The translations under genes were made by a program, and so were the position numbers. From Dyella_B sp036746095 (lineage in GTDB: Bacteria; Pseudomonadota; Gammaproteobacteria; Xanthomonadales; Rhodanobacteraceae), in the NCBI RefSeq assembly GCF_036746095.1, contig NZ_DAIOEU010000020.1, positions 1 to 64,000 on the forward strand: a stretch of 64,000 nucleotides of DNA, read 5' to 3'. Under the pieces are notes generated by a model. It was not told where the DNA came from, made no database searches, and saw nothing but the letters and a program-made list of their open reading frames with translations. This document shows, piece after piece, positions 25,050 to 33,574 of the stretch; the first letter of the stretch is position 1; each line of letters opens with the position of its first letter.

Positions 25050-25649
25050 ATGCTGCTGATGATCGACAACTACGACAGCTTCACCTTCAACCTCGTGCAA
25101 TATCTCGGCGAGTTGGGACAGGAGGTGAGGGTGGTGCGCAACGATGCGCTGGACGTGGCTGGCATTCGCGCATTGAAGCCCTCGCACATCATGATTTCGC
25201 CCGGCCCAGGCACGCCGGACGATGCCGGTGTTTCGCTGGCAGTGCTGCGCGAACTGAGCGGCGAGATTCCCGTGTTTGGCGTGTGCCTGGGACACCAGGC
25301 CATCGGCCAGGCGTTCGGTGGCAAGGTGGTTCGTGCCAAGCAGATCATGCATGGCAAGACCTCGCCGGTGCGCCATCTGGGCAAGGGCGTGTTTGCCGGC
25401 TTGCCCGATCCGTTCGAGGCTACGCGCTACCACTCGCTGGTGGTCGAGCAGGTATCGCTGCCGGAGTGCCTGGAAGTCACCGCCTGGACGGAAAACCCCG
25501 ATGGCTCGATCGACGAAATCATGGGCCTGCGCCACAAGACCCTGCAGGTCGAGGGCGTGCAGTTCCATCCCGAGTCGATCCTTACCCAGTACGGCCATGA
25601 CCTGCTGCGGAATTTCCTGGGTTTGCCGCTGCAAAAGCTCGCCGCATGA
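25050..25649 (+). CDS. trpG: Anthranilate synthase component II (glutamine amidotransferase)
   Basis: A 199-residue class I glutaminase that supplies ammonia to TrpE. The catalytic triad is visible: Cys79 in FGVCLGHQAIGQAFG and the His/Glu pair in VQFHPESILTQYG. The N terminus MLLMIDNYDSFTFNLVQYLGE is canonical. The ATG at 25050 has CAGGAA 9 bases upstream. It overlaps trpD by four bases (ATGA). Such subunits can also serve p-aminobenzoate synthase; the trp neighbours make TrpG the main call. Confidence 0.95.
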   Translation: MLLMIDNYDSFTFNLVQYLGELGQEVRVVRNDALDVAGIRALKPSHIMISPGPGTPDDAGVSLAVLRELSGEIPVFGVCLGHQAIGQAFGGKVVRAKQIMHGKTSPVRHLGKGVFAGLPDPFEATRYHSLVVEQVSLPECLEVTAWTENPDGSIDEIMGLRHKTLQVEGVQFHPESILTQYGHDLLRNFLGLPLQKLAA

Positions 25650-26698
25650 CGGCGAGCCGGGCCATCACCATTACGCCGCAGGAAGCGCTGCAGCGGACGA
25701 TCGAGCACCGCGAGATTTTTCACGATGAAATGATCGCGCTGATGCGCCAGATCATGAGCGGCGAGGTGAGCCCGCTGATGACCGCCGCGATCATCACCGG
25801 CTTGCGCGTCAAGAAGGAAACAGTGGGCGAAATCACCGGCGCGGCGAGCGTGATGCGGGAACTTTCGGCGAAGGTGGAAGTGCCGCCGCACCCCCATTTC
25901 CTGGACATCGTTGGCACCGGTGGCGATGGGGCATCGAGCTTCAATATTTCCACCGCGGCGATGTTTGTGGCCGCCGCCGCCGGTGCGCGCATTGCCAAGC
26001 ACGGCGGGCGCAGCGTGTCGTCGAAATCGGGTAGCGCCGATGTGCTGGAGGCGCTCGGTGCGCGTATCGATCTTCCGCCGGCGCAGGTAGCGCGGTGCAT
26101 GGTCGAGACGGACATCGGTTTCATGTTCGCGCCCAATCATCATCCGGCGATGAAAATGGTGGCTCCGGTGCGCAAGGAAATGGGCGTGCGCACCTTGTTC
26201 AATATCCTGGGGCCGCTTACCAATCCTGCCGGCGCGCCAAACATCCTGATGGGGGTTTTTCACCCGGATCTTGTCGGTATCCAGGTACGTGCCCTGCAGG
26301 CCCTGGGCGCAGAGCACGCCATGGTGGTGTGGGGCCGCGACGGCATGGACGAGATTTCGCTGGGCGCTGCCACCTTGGTCGGCGAACTGCGCGACGGCGA
26401 AGTGCACGAGTACGAAGTGGAGCCGGAAGACTTTGGACTGGCCATGGCCTCCAGCCGCAACCTGCGGGTGGAAAATGCCGAGGAATCCAAGGCGATGCTG
26501 CTGGATGCCCTCGGAAACCACCATGGGGTGCCGCACGACATCGTCTGCCTGAATGCCGGCGCCGCGCTGTACACCGCCGGCGTGGTCAAAAGCATTGCCA
26601 GCGGCATCGAACTGGCCCGGGCTACCATCGCCAGTGGCGCGGCACGTGCCAAAATGGACGCGTTCGTGGCAACCACCCGGCGATTGGCGCAGAGTTGA
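25646..26698 (+). CDS. trpD: Anthranilate phosphoribosyltransferase
   Basis: Attaches phosphoribose from PRPP to anthranilate; 350 residues. The PRPP/anthranilate-binding motifs are VGTGGDGASSFNISTAA, KHGGRSVSSKSGSADVLEALG and FMFAPNHHPAMK, then RTLFNILGPLTNPA. Full length for the family. The ATG overlaps the trpG stop; trpC follows after 58 bases. It is the unfused form, unlike the TrpG-TrpD fusion of enterobacteria. Confidence 0.96.
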   Translation: MTASRAITITPQEALQRTIEHREIFHDEMIALMRQIMSGEVSPLMTAAIITGLRVKKETVGEITGAASVMRELSAKVEVPPHPHFLDIVGTGGDGASSFNISTAAMFVAAAAGARIAKHGGRSVSSKSGSADVLEALGARIDLPPAQVARCMVETDIGFMFAPNHHPAMKMVAPVRKEMGVRTLFNILGPLTNPAGAPNILMGVFHPDLVGIQVRALQALGAEHAMVVWGRDGMDEISLGAATLVGELRDGEVHEYEVEPEDFGLAMASSRNLRVENAEESKAMLLDALGNHHGVPHDIVCLNAGAALYTAGVVKSIASGIELARATIASGAARAKMDAFVATTRRLAQS

Positions 26699-26756
26699 CC
26701 CGGACGCGGCTTTGCCGTTTTCTTAGGTTCCCCCCACACGTGCCGATCAGAATCCC

Positions 26757-27551
26757 ATGACCGACATTCTTCAACGCATCCTCGCCCGTAAGGCGGAAGA
26801 ACTCGCCGAGCGCAGCGCCAAGTTGCCGCTGAAAGAATTGTCCGCACGCGTGGCGGACATGCCCGATACGCGCGGCTTTGCAGCAGCCATCGAAGCGAAG
26901 ATCGCCGCGGGCGACTCGGCAGTTATCGCTGAAGTGAAGAAGGCCAGCCCCAGCAAAGGCGTCATTCGTCCCGACTTCGATCCGGTGGCGATTGCGCGCA
27001 GCTATGAGCTTGGTGGTGCGGCATGCCTGTCCGTGTTGACGGACAAGGATTTCTTCCAGGGCAGCGAGGATTTCCTGCAGCAGGCGCGCGCCGCCTGTTC
27101 GTTGCCGGTATTGCGCAAGGATTTCGTGATCGATCCGTACCAGGTGTACGAGGCGCGTGCCATCGGTGCCGATTGCATCCTGCTGATCGTGGCGGCGCTG
27201 GGCGATGCGGATCTGCTGGAGCTGTCCCTGCTGGCGGCCGAACTTGATCTGGATGTGTTGTGCGAGGTACACGATGCCGAGGAACTGGAACGCGCGCAGG
27301 CCGTGCCGGTGCCGCTGATCGGCGTCAACAACCGCAATCTGCGCACCTTCGAAACCACGCTCGACACCACGCTCGAGCTGCAACAACTGATGGAGTACGA
27401 CCGCATCCTGGTCGCCGAATCAGGTATTCACACACCCAAGGACGTGGCGCTTTTGCGCGACGCGGGTATCAACGCATTCCTGGTCGGCGAAGCGTTCATG
27501 CGCGCCGCCGATCCCGGGCAGGAATTGAAACGGCTGTTCAATACGCACTGA
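26757..27551 (+). CDS. trpC: Indole-3-glycerol-phosphate synthase
   Basis: Closes the indole ring from CdRP; 264 residues, a TIM barrel without the TrpF domain found fused in enterobacteria. Motifs are VIAEVKKASPSKGVIRPDFDP (catalytic Lys and phosphate contacts), CLSVLTDKDFFQGS, LRKDFVIDPYQVYEAR, and the late ILVAESGIHTP with FLVGEAFMRA. trpF, trpB and trpA are not in this window. The following HAD gene starts 2 bases after the stop. Confidence 0.96.
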   Translation: MTDILQRILARKAEELAERSAKLPLKELSARVADMPDTRGFAAAIEAKIAAGDSAVIAEVKKASPSKGVIRPDFDPVAIARSYELGGAACLSVLTDKDFFQGSEDFLQQARAACSLPVLRKDFVIDPYQVYEARAIGADCILLIVAALGDADLLELSLLAAELDLDVLCEVHDAEELERAQAVPVPLIGVNNRNLRTFETTLDTTLELQQLMEYDRILVAESGIHTPKDVALLRDAGINAFLVGEAFMRAADPGQELKRLFNTH

Positions 27552-27553
27552 TC

Positions 27554-28255
27554 ATGTTTGCAGGGGAAACAACTCACGTGCCCGCAGATACTGGTGGCGG
27601 TGCTAATGCGTCGCGCACGGTGCTGTTCGATTTTGATGGCGTCTTGTTTCAAGGCGACTCATTTGCGATGTTCATGCGGCATCGTTACCAATATTCCTGG
27701 TTGCGCAAGCTGCTGGTGCTGCTGACGCTGCCATGGTGGCTGCCGTGCATGTTGGTGTCGCGCTGGTGGGGTTTGCGCACTCTTGTGCATGTAGCGCTTT
27801 GCGGCATCGGGCCGGTGCGCTATCAGCAGGCAGTCGAGGCGTTTGCCGATCAGCTGGTGCGTCGCCCGCGTCAGTTTTGCCGTGACGGCGTGCAGGCGTT
27901 GCGTCGTCATCTGGCGAATGGAGATGAGGTGATTGTCGTGACCGGCTGCGAGCAACTGCTCGCCACGCGCCTTTTGTCAGGACTGGGGCTGCATGACCTG
28001 ACCGTCATTGGATCGCAGCTCAAGCCTGGCTGGTCGGGTATGCGCGTGCAATTGCACAACGTGGGCTGGCGCAAGGTGCAAAGCGTTACTGCCGTGGGCG
28101 TCCAAAAATGGCACGTGGCCTATGGCGACTCCATGCATGATCTGGCGATGCTCAAACAGGCCGGCGAAGCGGTGCTGGTCAATGGCACGCCCAAGCTATG
28201 CAAGCGGGTGGAGAAGACGCTGGGCAGGGCGGTGACTCGGGTGGCCTGGTACTGA
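27554..28255 (+). CDS. HAD-superfamily phosphatase (PgpC-like)
   Basis: A 233-residue HAD-IB hydrolase. Motif I Asp26-Phe-Asp28 is in VLFDFDGVLFQGDSFAMF, motif II Thr in VIVVTGCEQLLATRL, and motif IV in AYGDSMHDLAML. Between them is a hydrophobic stretch (LRKLLVLLTLPWWLPCMLV) suggesting membrane association, as in phosphatidylglycerophosphatase C, which has a similar start and size. Substrate therefore may be a phospholipid phosphate, but this is inference. It starts 2 bases after trpC, so it ends the trp operon. Confidence 0.82.
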   Translation: MFAGETTHVPADTGGGANASRTVLFDFDGVLFQGDSFAMFMRHRYQYSWLRKLLVLLTLPWWLPCMLVSRWWGLRTLVHVALCGIGPVRYQQAVEAFADQLVRRPRQFCRDGVQALRRHLANGDEVIVVTGCEQLLATRLLSGLGLHDLTVIGSQLKPGWSGMRVQLHNVGWRKVQSVTAVGVQKWHVAYGDSMHDLAMLKQAGEAVLVNGTPKLCKRVEKTLGRAVTRVAWY

Positions 28256-28288
28256 GGGGAGGGGGCTTGGAGGCGCGGGCCGATGGAG

Positions 28289-28308
28289 ATACGTTAGTGC
28301 TTACGTAT
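28289..28308. promoter_or_regulatory. Candidate operator of the MarR-GNAT gene
   Basis: The palindrome ATACGTTAGTGCTTACGTAT (6-bp outer arms ATACGT / ACGTAT) ends 20 bases before the ATG at 28329 and beside a CTATAG box at 28315-28320. MarR regulators commonly repress their own promoters through such sites. Confidence 0.5.
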
Positions 28309-28328
28309 CTGTCCTATAGGCATGTTCC

Positions 28329-29297
28329 ATGTACCTGACGTCCCTGGGCAAGCTGGCGCTCGGCAGTCGATTGAAAGCCCTTAGCGACCACTTCTACGGC
28401 GCGGCCGATGAGGTCTACCAGACGCTTGGCGCCAGTATCGAGTCCCGCTGGCTACCTGTCTTGCGCTATTTGTGGGACACCGGACCCAGCTCCGTGACGG
28501 AAGTGGCCGATGCCATCGGCCAGACCCACTCGGCCGTCAGCCAGCTCACCGACAAGCTGGTGCGCGCAGGGATGGTGCGACGGCGGAAAGATCCGGCCGA
28601 TGGCCGCCGCACCGTGCTGGTGCTTACCGACAAGGCGCATGTATCCCTGGCTGGGCTTGGCCCGATCTGGTGTGCCGTGCGCCGTGGCGTCACCCGTTCG
28701 CTGGAAGAACATGCCATGCGATTGCTGGACGCCATTGCCGCCTGCGAACAGGCCTTGCAGGAGCGGCCAGTCACGCAGGCGATCCTGGCCGAGCATGCCG
28801 CGATCAAGGCCGCGCCGCTGGAAATCCTGCCTTACGCACCGGCCTTGCGTGAGCATTTCCATCGCTTGAACGCGCAATGGCTGGAGCGCCATTTTCGGAT
28901 CGAAGACATTGACCGTGCCGTGCTGAGCGACCCCGAGCGATACATCTTGCAGCCGGGCGGCACGATTTTCTTCGCGAGGCTGGGCGAGGAGATCATTGGC
29001 ACTTGCGCCTTGTTGCAGGAATCGCCGGGCGTGTTCGAGCTGACCAAGATGGGCGTGGACGAAACCTTCCGTGGCCTGGGCGCCGGCAAACGCCTGCTGG
29101 ACGCATGCATTGCCGAATTTCATCGGCGCGGCGGCCATACGCTATTCCTGGAATCCAACAGCAGCCTCAAGCCGGCGCTGCGCATGTACGAGAAAGCTGG
29201 CTTTGTGCGGCAACCGTCGATACGGCCCGGTTCGCATTACGAGCGGGCAGATGTGTACATGGTTTACCAAGCGCCCAGGGAAGCGAAATCAGCTTGA
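28329..29297 (+). CDS. MarR-family regulator fused to a GNAT acetyltransferase
   Basis: A 322-residue bifunctional protein. The N-terminal part (about 30-145) is a MarR winged helix: SSVTEVADAIGQTHSAVSQLTDKLVRAGMVRRRKDP is cut here to its helix-turn-helix plus beta wing. The C-terminal part (about 170-315) is a GNAT domain with the acetyl-CoA loop MGVDETFRGLGAGKRLLDA and the final strand pair MYEKAGFVR. Such fusions occur widely; the acetylated substrate and ligand are unknown. A palindrome just upstream suggests autoregulation. It stands alone between the trp operon and clp. Confidence 0.88.
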   Translation: MYLTSLGKLALGSRLKALSDHFYGAADEVYQTLGASIESRWLPVLRYLWDTGPSSVTEVADAIGQTHSAVSQLTDKLVRAGMVRRRKDPADGRRTVLVLTDKAHVSLAGLGPIWCAVRRGVTRSLEEHAMRLLDAIAACEQALQERPVTQAILAEHAAIKAAPLEILPYAPALREHFHRLNAQWLERHFRIEDIDRAVLSDPERYILQPGGTIFFARLGEEIIGTCALLQESPGVFELTKMGVDETFRGLGAGKRLLDACIAEFHRRGGHTLFLESNSSLKPALRMYEKAGFVRQPSIRPGSHYERADVYMVYQAPREAKSA

Positions 29298-29380
29298 TCT
29301 GCCGTCAAGGCATCGAGCGGCTTCGAACCGGCGGCACCATGCGCTAAGCCCCGGCATTCGCCGGGGCGACGGCATGGAAC

Positions 29381-30076
29381 TCAACGCGTACCGCGCACCA
29401 CGATCGTCTTGCCGGACACGTCGATCATCCCCTGTTCCTCGAGCTGCTTGAGCACGCGGCCCACCATCTCGCGCGAGCAGCCCACGATGCGGCTGACTTC
29501 CTGGCGCGAAATGCGGATCTGGGTGCCTTCGGGATGGCTCATGGCATCCGGCTCCTGGCACAAATCCAGCAGGGTGCGGGAGATGCGGTTGGTGACGTCC
29601 ATGAAGGCCATGCGGCTCACCTGGCGCGAGGTGCGCAGCAGGCGATGCGTAAGCTGGGCGCCGATCGCGAACAGGATCTTCGGGCACTCCTCGCGCAGCG
29701 GGCCTTCCATCAGCTGGAACAGGCGCTCGTAGCTGATTTCGGCCATCTCGCAGGCAGTGCGGGTGCGCACCATCGACTCGCGTTGGGCCTGTTCCACGAA
29801 CAGGCCCATCTCGCCGATGAACTGGCCACGGCTGATGTACGCGAGGATCAGTTCGCGCCCTTGCTCGTCTTCCGTGCATACGGCCAGCGAGCCTTCGATG
29901 ACGTAGTAAAGCGTGTTGGCAGGGTCGCCGGGGCGGATGATGGCGGTTTTGCCCGGGTAGCGGCGGCGGTGGCAGAGCCCAAGGAAACGCTCCATGGAGG
30001 CCGGGTCGGGCGCAAAGCCGAGGGGCGCCTGTGAACGTTCGAAGGCCTGTTGTAACTGGTATTTCAGTTGCACCAC
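29381..30076 (-). CDS. clp: CRP-family global regulator Clp
   Basis: A 231-residue CRP/FNR-like regulator matching Xanthomonas Clp: RRRYPGKTAIIRPGDPANTL and GSLAVCTEDEQGREL in the cyclic-nucleotide-binding domain, ISRGQFIGEMGLFVE, the long dimer helix, and the helix-turn-helix ISRQEVSRIVGCSREMVGRVL. In Xanthomonas Clp is released from DNA by cyclic di-GMP and controls virulence and biofilm genes; the same is inferred here. The best start is one of two GTG codons at 30076/30073, with GGGGA 8 bases upstream; the frame is open to 30208. Divergent from speD. Confidence 0.93.
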   Translation of the reverse strand: MVQLKYQLQQAFERSQAPLGFAPDPASMERFLGLCHRRRYPGKTAIIRPGDPANTLYYVIEGSLAVCTEDEQGRELILAYISRGQFIGEMGLFVEQAQRESMVRTRTACEMAEISYERLFQLMEGPLREECPKILFAIGAQLTHRLLRTSRQVSRMAFMDVTNRISRTLLDLCQEPDAMSHPEGTQIRISRQEVSRIVGCSREMVGRVLKQLEEQGMIDVSGKTIVVRGTR

Positions 30077-30486
30077 AGAAGTTTTCCCCAGCTGAGTTGA
30101 TCTCAATGGACGCCCATCCCGCGACGTGGTCTTAAATCCATGCGCATCCCCTGCGACTTTCGCATTATGGCAAAGACATGTGAAGCAGAGGGATGATCTG
30201 TGGCACATCGCAAAGGCGGCGTGATCGCCGGCATGTACCCCCTGCGAGATTGATCTCCCATGCGCCGGTCGTCAGGCCGGGCACGCTGCACTGCGGAAAA
30301 ACCGGTTCTGTTTTTCTCCAATTTGTCGCATACTTCGCAGTCTTCCGGAGGACAGCAGCCTCATTGCCATCGTCCGTACACAAGGGGCGTGCAGGATAAG
30401 GGTCCAGCACGCTTTTTCAATCAGCGGGGACCCTTGTAGCTAACCCGCCTCACCTGTCGGCCGTGACCCGGCCATGGAGTGTCGCC
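30077..30486. other. Divergent clp-speD intergenic region
   Basis: About 410 bases with no supported gene; it should contain both promoters. A short inverted repeat, AAGGGTCC (30398-30405) / GGACCCTT (30428-30435), lies in the probable speD leader. A TGTGGCACA near 30201 weakly resembles a CRP/Clp half-site pair. Confidence 0.45.
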
Positions 30487-31272
30487 GTGGTGAAACCCCT
30501 CCCGCGCCTGCGCCTGCAGGGCTTCAACAACCTTACCAAGGCCCTGAGCTTCAATATCTACGACATCTGCTATGCGGTGTCGGAAGACCAGCGCCAGCGC
30601 TATATCGAGTACATCGATGAGCAGTACGACGCCGATCGACTCACGCAGATTTTGACCGACGTGGCCGAGATCATTGGCGCGAACATCCTCAACGTGGCGC
30701 GCCAGGACTACGACCCGCAGGGTGCCTCCGTCACCATCCTCATTTCCGAAGAGCCGGTGGTGGAGAAGCTTGGCCGCGACACCATTTCGGATGCCGTGGT
30801 GGCGCATATGGACAAGAGCCACATCACCGTCCATACCTATCCGGAAACGCATCCCCATAACGGCATTGCCACCTTCCGCGCGGATATCGACGTGGCGACC
30901 TGCGGCGTGATTTCGCCGCTGAAGGCACTGAACTACCTGATCGACAGTTTTGAGTCGGACATCGTGGTGTGCGACTACCGCGTGCGCGGCTTCACCCGCG
31001 ACGTGAAGGGCAAAAAGCACTTCATCGATCACAAGATCAACTCGGTGCAGGATTACCTGGCACGGCACATTCGCCAGAAGTACGAGATGTTCGACGTGAA
31101 CGTGTATCAGGAAAACATCTTCCACACGAAGATGCACATCAAGGATTTCGACCTCGATACCTATCTGTTCGAGGCGCATGCGGATGATCTGTCGTTCAAG
31201 GAGCGGCAGAAGATCGAGCAGTTGTTGCGCCGGGAAATCGAGGAGTTGTTCCACGGGCGTAATCTGATGTGA
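30487..31272 (+). CDS. speD: S-adenosylmethionine decarboxylase proenzyme
   Basis: Makes decarboxylated SAM for spermidine synthesis; 261 residues of the E. coli-type (class 1A) enzyme. The self-cleaving Ser that becomes the pyruvoyl group is in MDKSHITVHTYPETHP; the conserved block FRADIDVATCGVISPLKAL and the C-terminal VNVYQENIFHTKMHIKDFD are present. The GTG at 30487 starts MVKPLPRLRLQGFNN, the form I recall from Xanthomonas, with GGAG 7 bases upstream; a longer GTG start at 30463 is possible. speE is not in the window. Confidence 0.95.
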   Translation: MVKPLPRLRLQGFNNLTKALSFNIYDICYAVSEDQRQRYIEYIDEQYDADRLTQILTDVAEIIGANILNVARQDYDPQGASVTILISEEPVVEKLGRDTISDAVVAHMDKSHITVHTYPETHPHNGIATFRADIDVATCGVISPLKALNYLIDSFESDIVVCDYRVRGFTRDVKGKKHFIDHKINSVQDYLARHIRQKYEMFDVNVYQENIFHTKMHIKDFDLDTYLFEAHADDLSFKERQKIEQLLRREIEELFHGRNLM

Positions 31273-31274
31273 CG

Positions 31275-31304
31275 AAAAAAACCCGCCGAAAGGCGGGTTT
31301 TTTT
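31275..31304 (+). terminator. Rho-independent terminator of speD
   Basis: A 13-bp stem, AAAAAAACCCGCC / GGCGGGTTTTTTT, with a GAAA loop, starting 2 bases after the speD stop. Confidence 0.95.
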
Positions 31305-31326
31305 TGAATGCATTCCCGCTTTCGCG

Positions 31327-31549
31327 CACCGCTGTCCGGAGAAATTTTTCGCCGTTCTTGCGGGAAAGCTAAAACGACGTCATTCCAGCGAAAGCTGGAA
31401 TCCAGCGACTTGAAAATCTGCAAAGGCACTGGATTCCAGCTTTCGCTGGAATGACGAGTTGATGGCACTGAATTTCCATGGAAATTTTTTGATGCCGGGT
31501 GCTATGCCCGCGCATTTCTGAAGAACTTCATTTTCCCTGGACAGCAATG
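31327..31549. mobile_element. MITE-like element inserted into a REP palindrome (candidate)
   Basis: A 223-base segment with 18-base imperfect terminal inverted repeats (14 of 18 identical; consensus CAYYGCTGTCCRGRGAAA, arms 31327-31344 and 31532-31549). It is flanked by CGCTTTCGCG and CACTTTCGCG (9 of 10 identical), consistent with a target duplication. Joining the flanks would rebuild a REP unit, ATTCCCGCTTTCGCGGGAAT. It carries no coding sequence and contains a separate REP pair. Confidence 0.45.
31378..31456. repeat. REP palindrome pair, ATTCCAGC variant
   Basis: Two 28-base arms, 31378-31405 and 31429-31456, are perfect inverted copies with a 23-base spacer; each contains ATTCCAGCGAAAGCTGGAAT. 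Same family as 14153-14238. Confidence 0.85.
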
Positions 31550-31591
31550 CACTTTCGCGGGAATGACGACCGCACAAGATGCGCTGTGTGG

Positions 31592-32233
31592 TCAAACCCG
31601 GTAAGCAACTGTCTTCATCACCAACGACGTCGCATGCATCATCTGTGGAAGCGGAAACGGCAGCGTGATGCCGCCACGCTCGCGCGCATTTTGCGCATGC
31701 CGTACCTCCTCCTCCTGCATCTGTTTCAGCACGGCACGCGAGCGCTCGTCCTGGGCTGGCAGCTTGTCCATGTGTTCGGCCAGGTGCGCTTCCACCTGCT
31801 TTTCGGTTTCCACGACAAAGCCCAGGCTGACCTTGTCACCGGCCAGCGCAGCCAGTGCGCCGATCGCGTAGCTGCCCGCGTACCACAGCGGATTGAGCAG
31901 GCTGGGCTGGCTATCCAGTTCGTGCAGGCGTTCGGCACACCAGGCGAGGTGATCGGTTTCCTCGGTCGCCGCATCGTGTAGATGTACGCGGTTTTCTTCA
32001 TGGCGCGCCAACGCGGCCTGTCCGTCATACAACGCCTGGGCGCAAACCTCGCCGGTGTGGTTCACGCGCATCAGGCCGGCGACGTGGCGGCGTTCCTTGT
32101 CGTCAAGCTCGGCATCGGCCACATGGTGGGCCGGGGAGGGGCGATGCGCCTCCGGTGTGCCGGCTACGGTTTCCAATGCGCGTTCAATGCCGGCAAACAG
32201 GCGGTCGAGCGGGCTGAGCGTACGTACGTTCAT
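31592..32233 (-). CDS. coq7: Ubiquinone biosynthesis hydroxylase Coq7
   Basis: A 213-residue membrane-associated di-iron monooxygenase hydroxylating the demethoxy-ubiquinone ring. The iron ligands are in the repeated ferritin-like motifs: RVNHTGEVCAQALYDGQ, ATEETDHLAWC, and the later EEEVRHAQNA. It replaces UbiF of enterobacteria. The ATG at 32233 overlaps the upstream gene's stop (ATGA), so the two are translationally coupled; an in-frame ATG at 32245 is an alternative. Confidence 0.93.
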   Translation of the reverse strand: MNVRTLSPLDRLFAGIERALETVAGTPEAHRPSPAHHVADAELDDKERRHVAGLMRVNHTGEVCAQALYDGQAALARHEENRVHLHDAATEETDHLAWCAERLHELDSQPSLLNPLWYAGSYAIGALAALAGDKVSLGFVVETEKQVEAHLAEHMDKLPAQDERSRAVLKQMQEEEVRHAQNARERGGITLPFPLPQMMHATSLVMKTVAYRV

Positions 32234-33450
32234 GACGGTATCCATTGCTGCGCGAGCAGGGTCAGCGGGTGCAAGGTTGGCAAGTCTGGGGTTGTTTCTT
32301 CCAGTCCGGCCGCCAGATGCAATCGGCAGCCGATATTGGACGACAGAAGTCCTTGCACATCCAGCGTCGTGATGCGAGTCAACACCCGTTCGCGCAATGC
32401 TGCGGCCCGGTCTGGAAACTGCAGCACGTGGCTGCCGGCAGCGCCACAGCAATAAGGCGGGGCAGGCAGGCGCTTCAGTTGCAACTGGGGGATGCGGCGT
32501 AGCAGCTTCATAAGTGCTGCATCGCTGCGTGCCACGTTGGCTTGGGTGCATGGCACGTGCAGGGCAAGTTGGCCGGGGTAGGGACGAAAGGCCAGTGCAT
32601 CGATGCGTTCGGCGAGTAGCGGGTAGGGATCGTCCACAGGCGCCCCTGGCAGCGCCTTGCGCAATGCGCTCAGGCAGCCCGGCGTGACGGTAACCAGGTG
32701 ATCCGCTTTCGCATTTGCCCAGGCTTGCCGGACATGCGCGGCAACGGCTTCGGCTTCGCGAGCGGCGCCATCGTGCAGATCCAGTGCGCCGCAACAGAAC
32801 GCCGGCAGCCGGATCACCTGATAGCCTGCGGCCGCCAAAAGCGTCTCTGCGGCGCGCTCGGCTTCCACGTCATAGACGCTTGCCACACAACCTGGAAACA
32901 GCGCCACAATGCCTGCTTTCCTCCCGCCCCTGCTTGGTAGGGGAGGGCCGGGGTGGGGGTGCTTGGGCTTGTCGTAAGTACGATGGGTCTCAACGTGCTT
33001 CCTTGGCGCCAAAGCCAGGGCTTCTCGCCACGCATCCGGCAGCGCGCGCCTGAGCCATCGCGCGCCGGTCCAGCGAATCAACTGTTGGGCCCAGCGATTC
33101 AACCTCGGCCGCTTCACCATAGCCAATAAAGCCCGAGGACGCCCTGGGGCGGGCCCAAGCAACGCCCGGGTCTCCATCAGCAATTCCTCATACTTGACCC
33201 CTGCCGGACAAACCCGCTCGCAACTCAGGCACCCTAGGCAATGATCCAGCGGCTCGCGCAGATCGGCTCCCACCGAGACCTGCCCCCGTGCCAGCGCCGC
33301 AGCGATCGCGATCCGTCCGCGCGGCGACTCGGCTTCATTGCCGTCCAGGGCATAGGTAGGGCATACGGGCAGGCAAAGTCCGCATTGCACACACTGGTCG
33401 GCCAGCACGGCGAGCGGCAAGCGGGGGTTCTCAAGAGGCATGTCATTCAT
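32230..33450 (-). CDS. GlcF-like iron-sulfur oxidoreductase subunit
   Basis: A 406-residue Fe-S protein resembling the glycolate oxidase iron-sulfur subunit. Two [4Fe-4S] motifs are seen: CVQCGLCLPVCP and CLGCLSCERVCP; two Cys-rich CCG-type domains follow (AFCCGALDLHDG and PPYCCGAAGSH). No glcD/glcE partner is present here, so the redox partner is unknown. At about residues 162-178 the protein contains KPKHPHPGPPLPSRGG, which is a widespread GC-rich palindrome read in frame. The start at 33450 (MNDMPLENPRL) or 33441 is preferred to 33513; neither has a clear Shine-Dalgarno. coq7 overlaps its end. Confidence 0.82.
   Translation of the reverse strand: MNDMPLENPRLPLAVLADQCVQCGLCLPVCPTYALDGNEAESPRGRIAIAAALARGQVSVGADLREPLDHCLGCLSCERVCPAGVKYEELLMETRALLGPAPGRPRALLAMVKRPRLNRWAQQLIRWTGARWLRRALPDAWREALALAPRKHVETHRTYDKPKHPHPGPPLPSRGGRKAGIVALFPGCVASVYDVEAERAAETLLAAAGYQVIRLPAFCCGALDLHDGAAREAEAVAAHVRQAWANAKADHLVTVTPGCLSALRKALPGAPVDDPYPLLAERIDALAFRPYPGQLALHVPCTQANVARSDAALMKLLRRIPQLQLKRLPAPPYCCGAAGSHVLQFPDRAAALRERVLTRITTLDVQGLLSSNIGCRLHLAAGLEETTPDLPTLHPLTLLAQQWIPS
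32921..32963. repeat. GC-rich palindromic repeat inside a coding sequence
   Basis: A hairpin-forming element with core CCCCTGCTTGGTAGGGG (32927-32943) and a G-rich flank to 32963. Such elements are normally intergenic in this order; here it adds about 15 residues to the GlcF-like protein without breaking the frame. Confidence 0.6.
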
Positions 33451-33543
33451 GCTATCATTCGCGACTCGCAACCCTTCGTGGGCTTGCGCGATAGATGAAA
33501 GCCTCGCTATCATCTCGCGCCTTTATTCACCGATTCCGCTTAC

Positions 33544-33558
33544 CGCCCTATTGGCGGC
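33544..33558 (+). promoter_or_regulatory. Small hairpin in the rplM leader
   Basis: CCGCC / GGCGG stem with a 5-base loop, 16 bases before the rplM ATG. Ribosomal-protein leaders often carry autoregulatory stems; here the role is only a suggestion. Confidence 0.3.
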
Positions 33559-33574
33559 AGACAGGTATTCCGAA

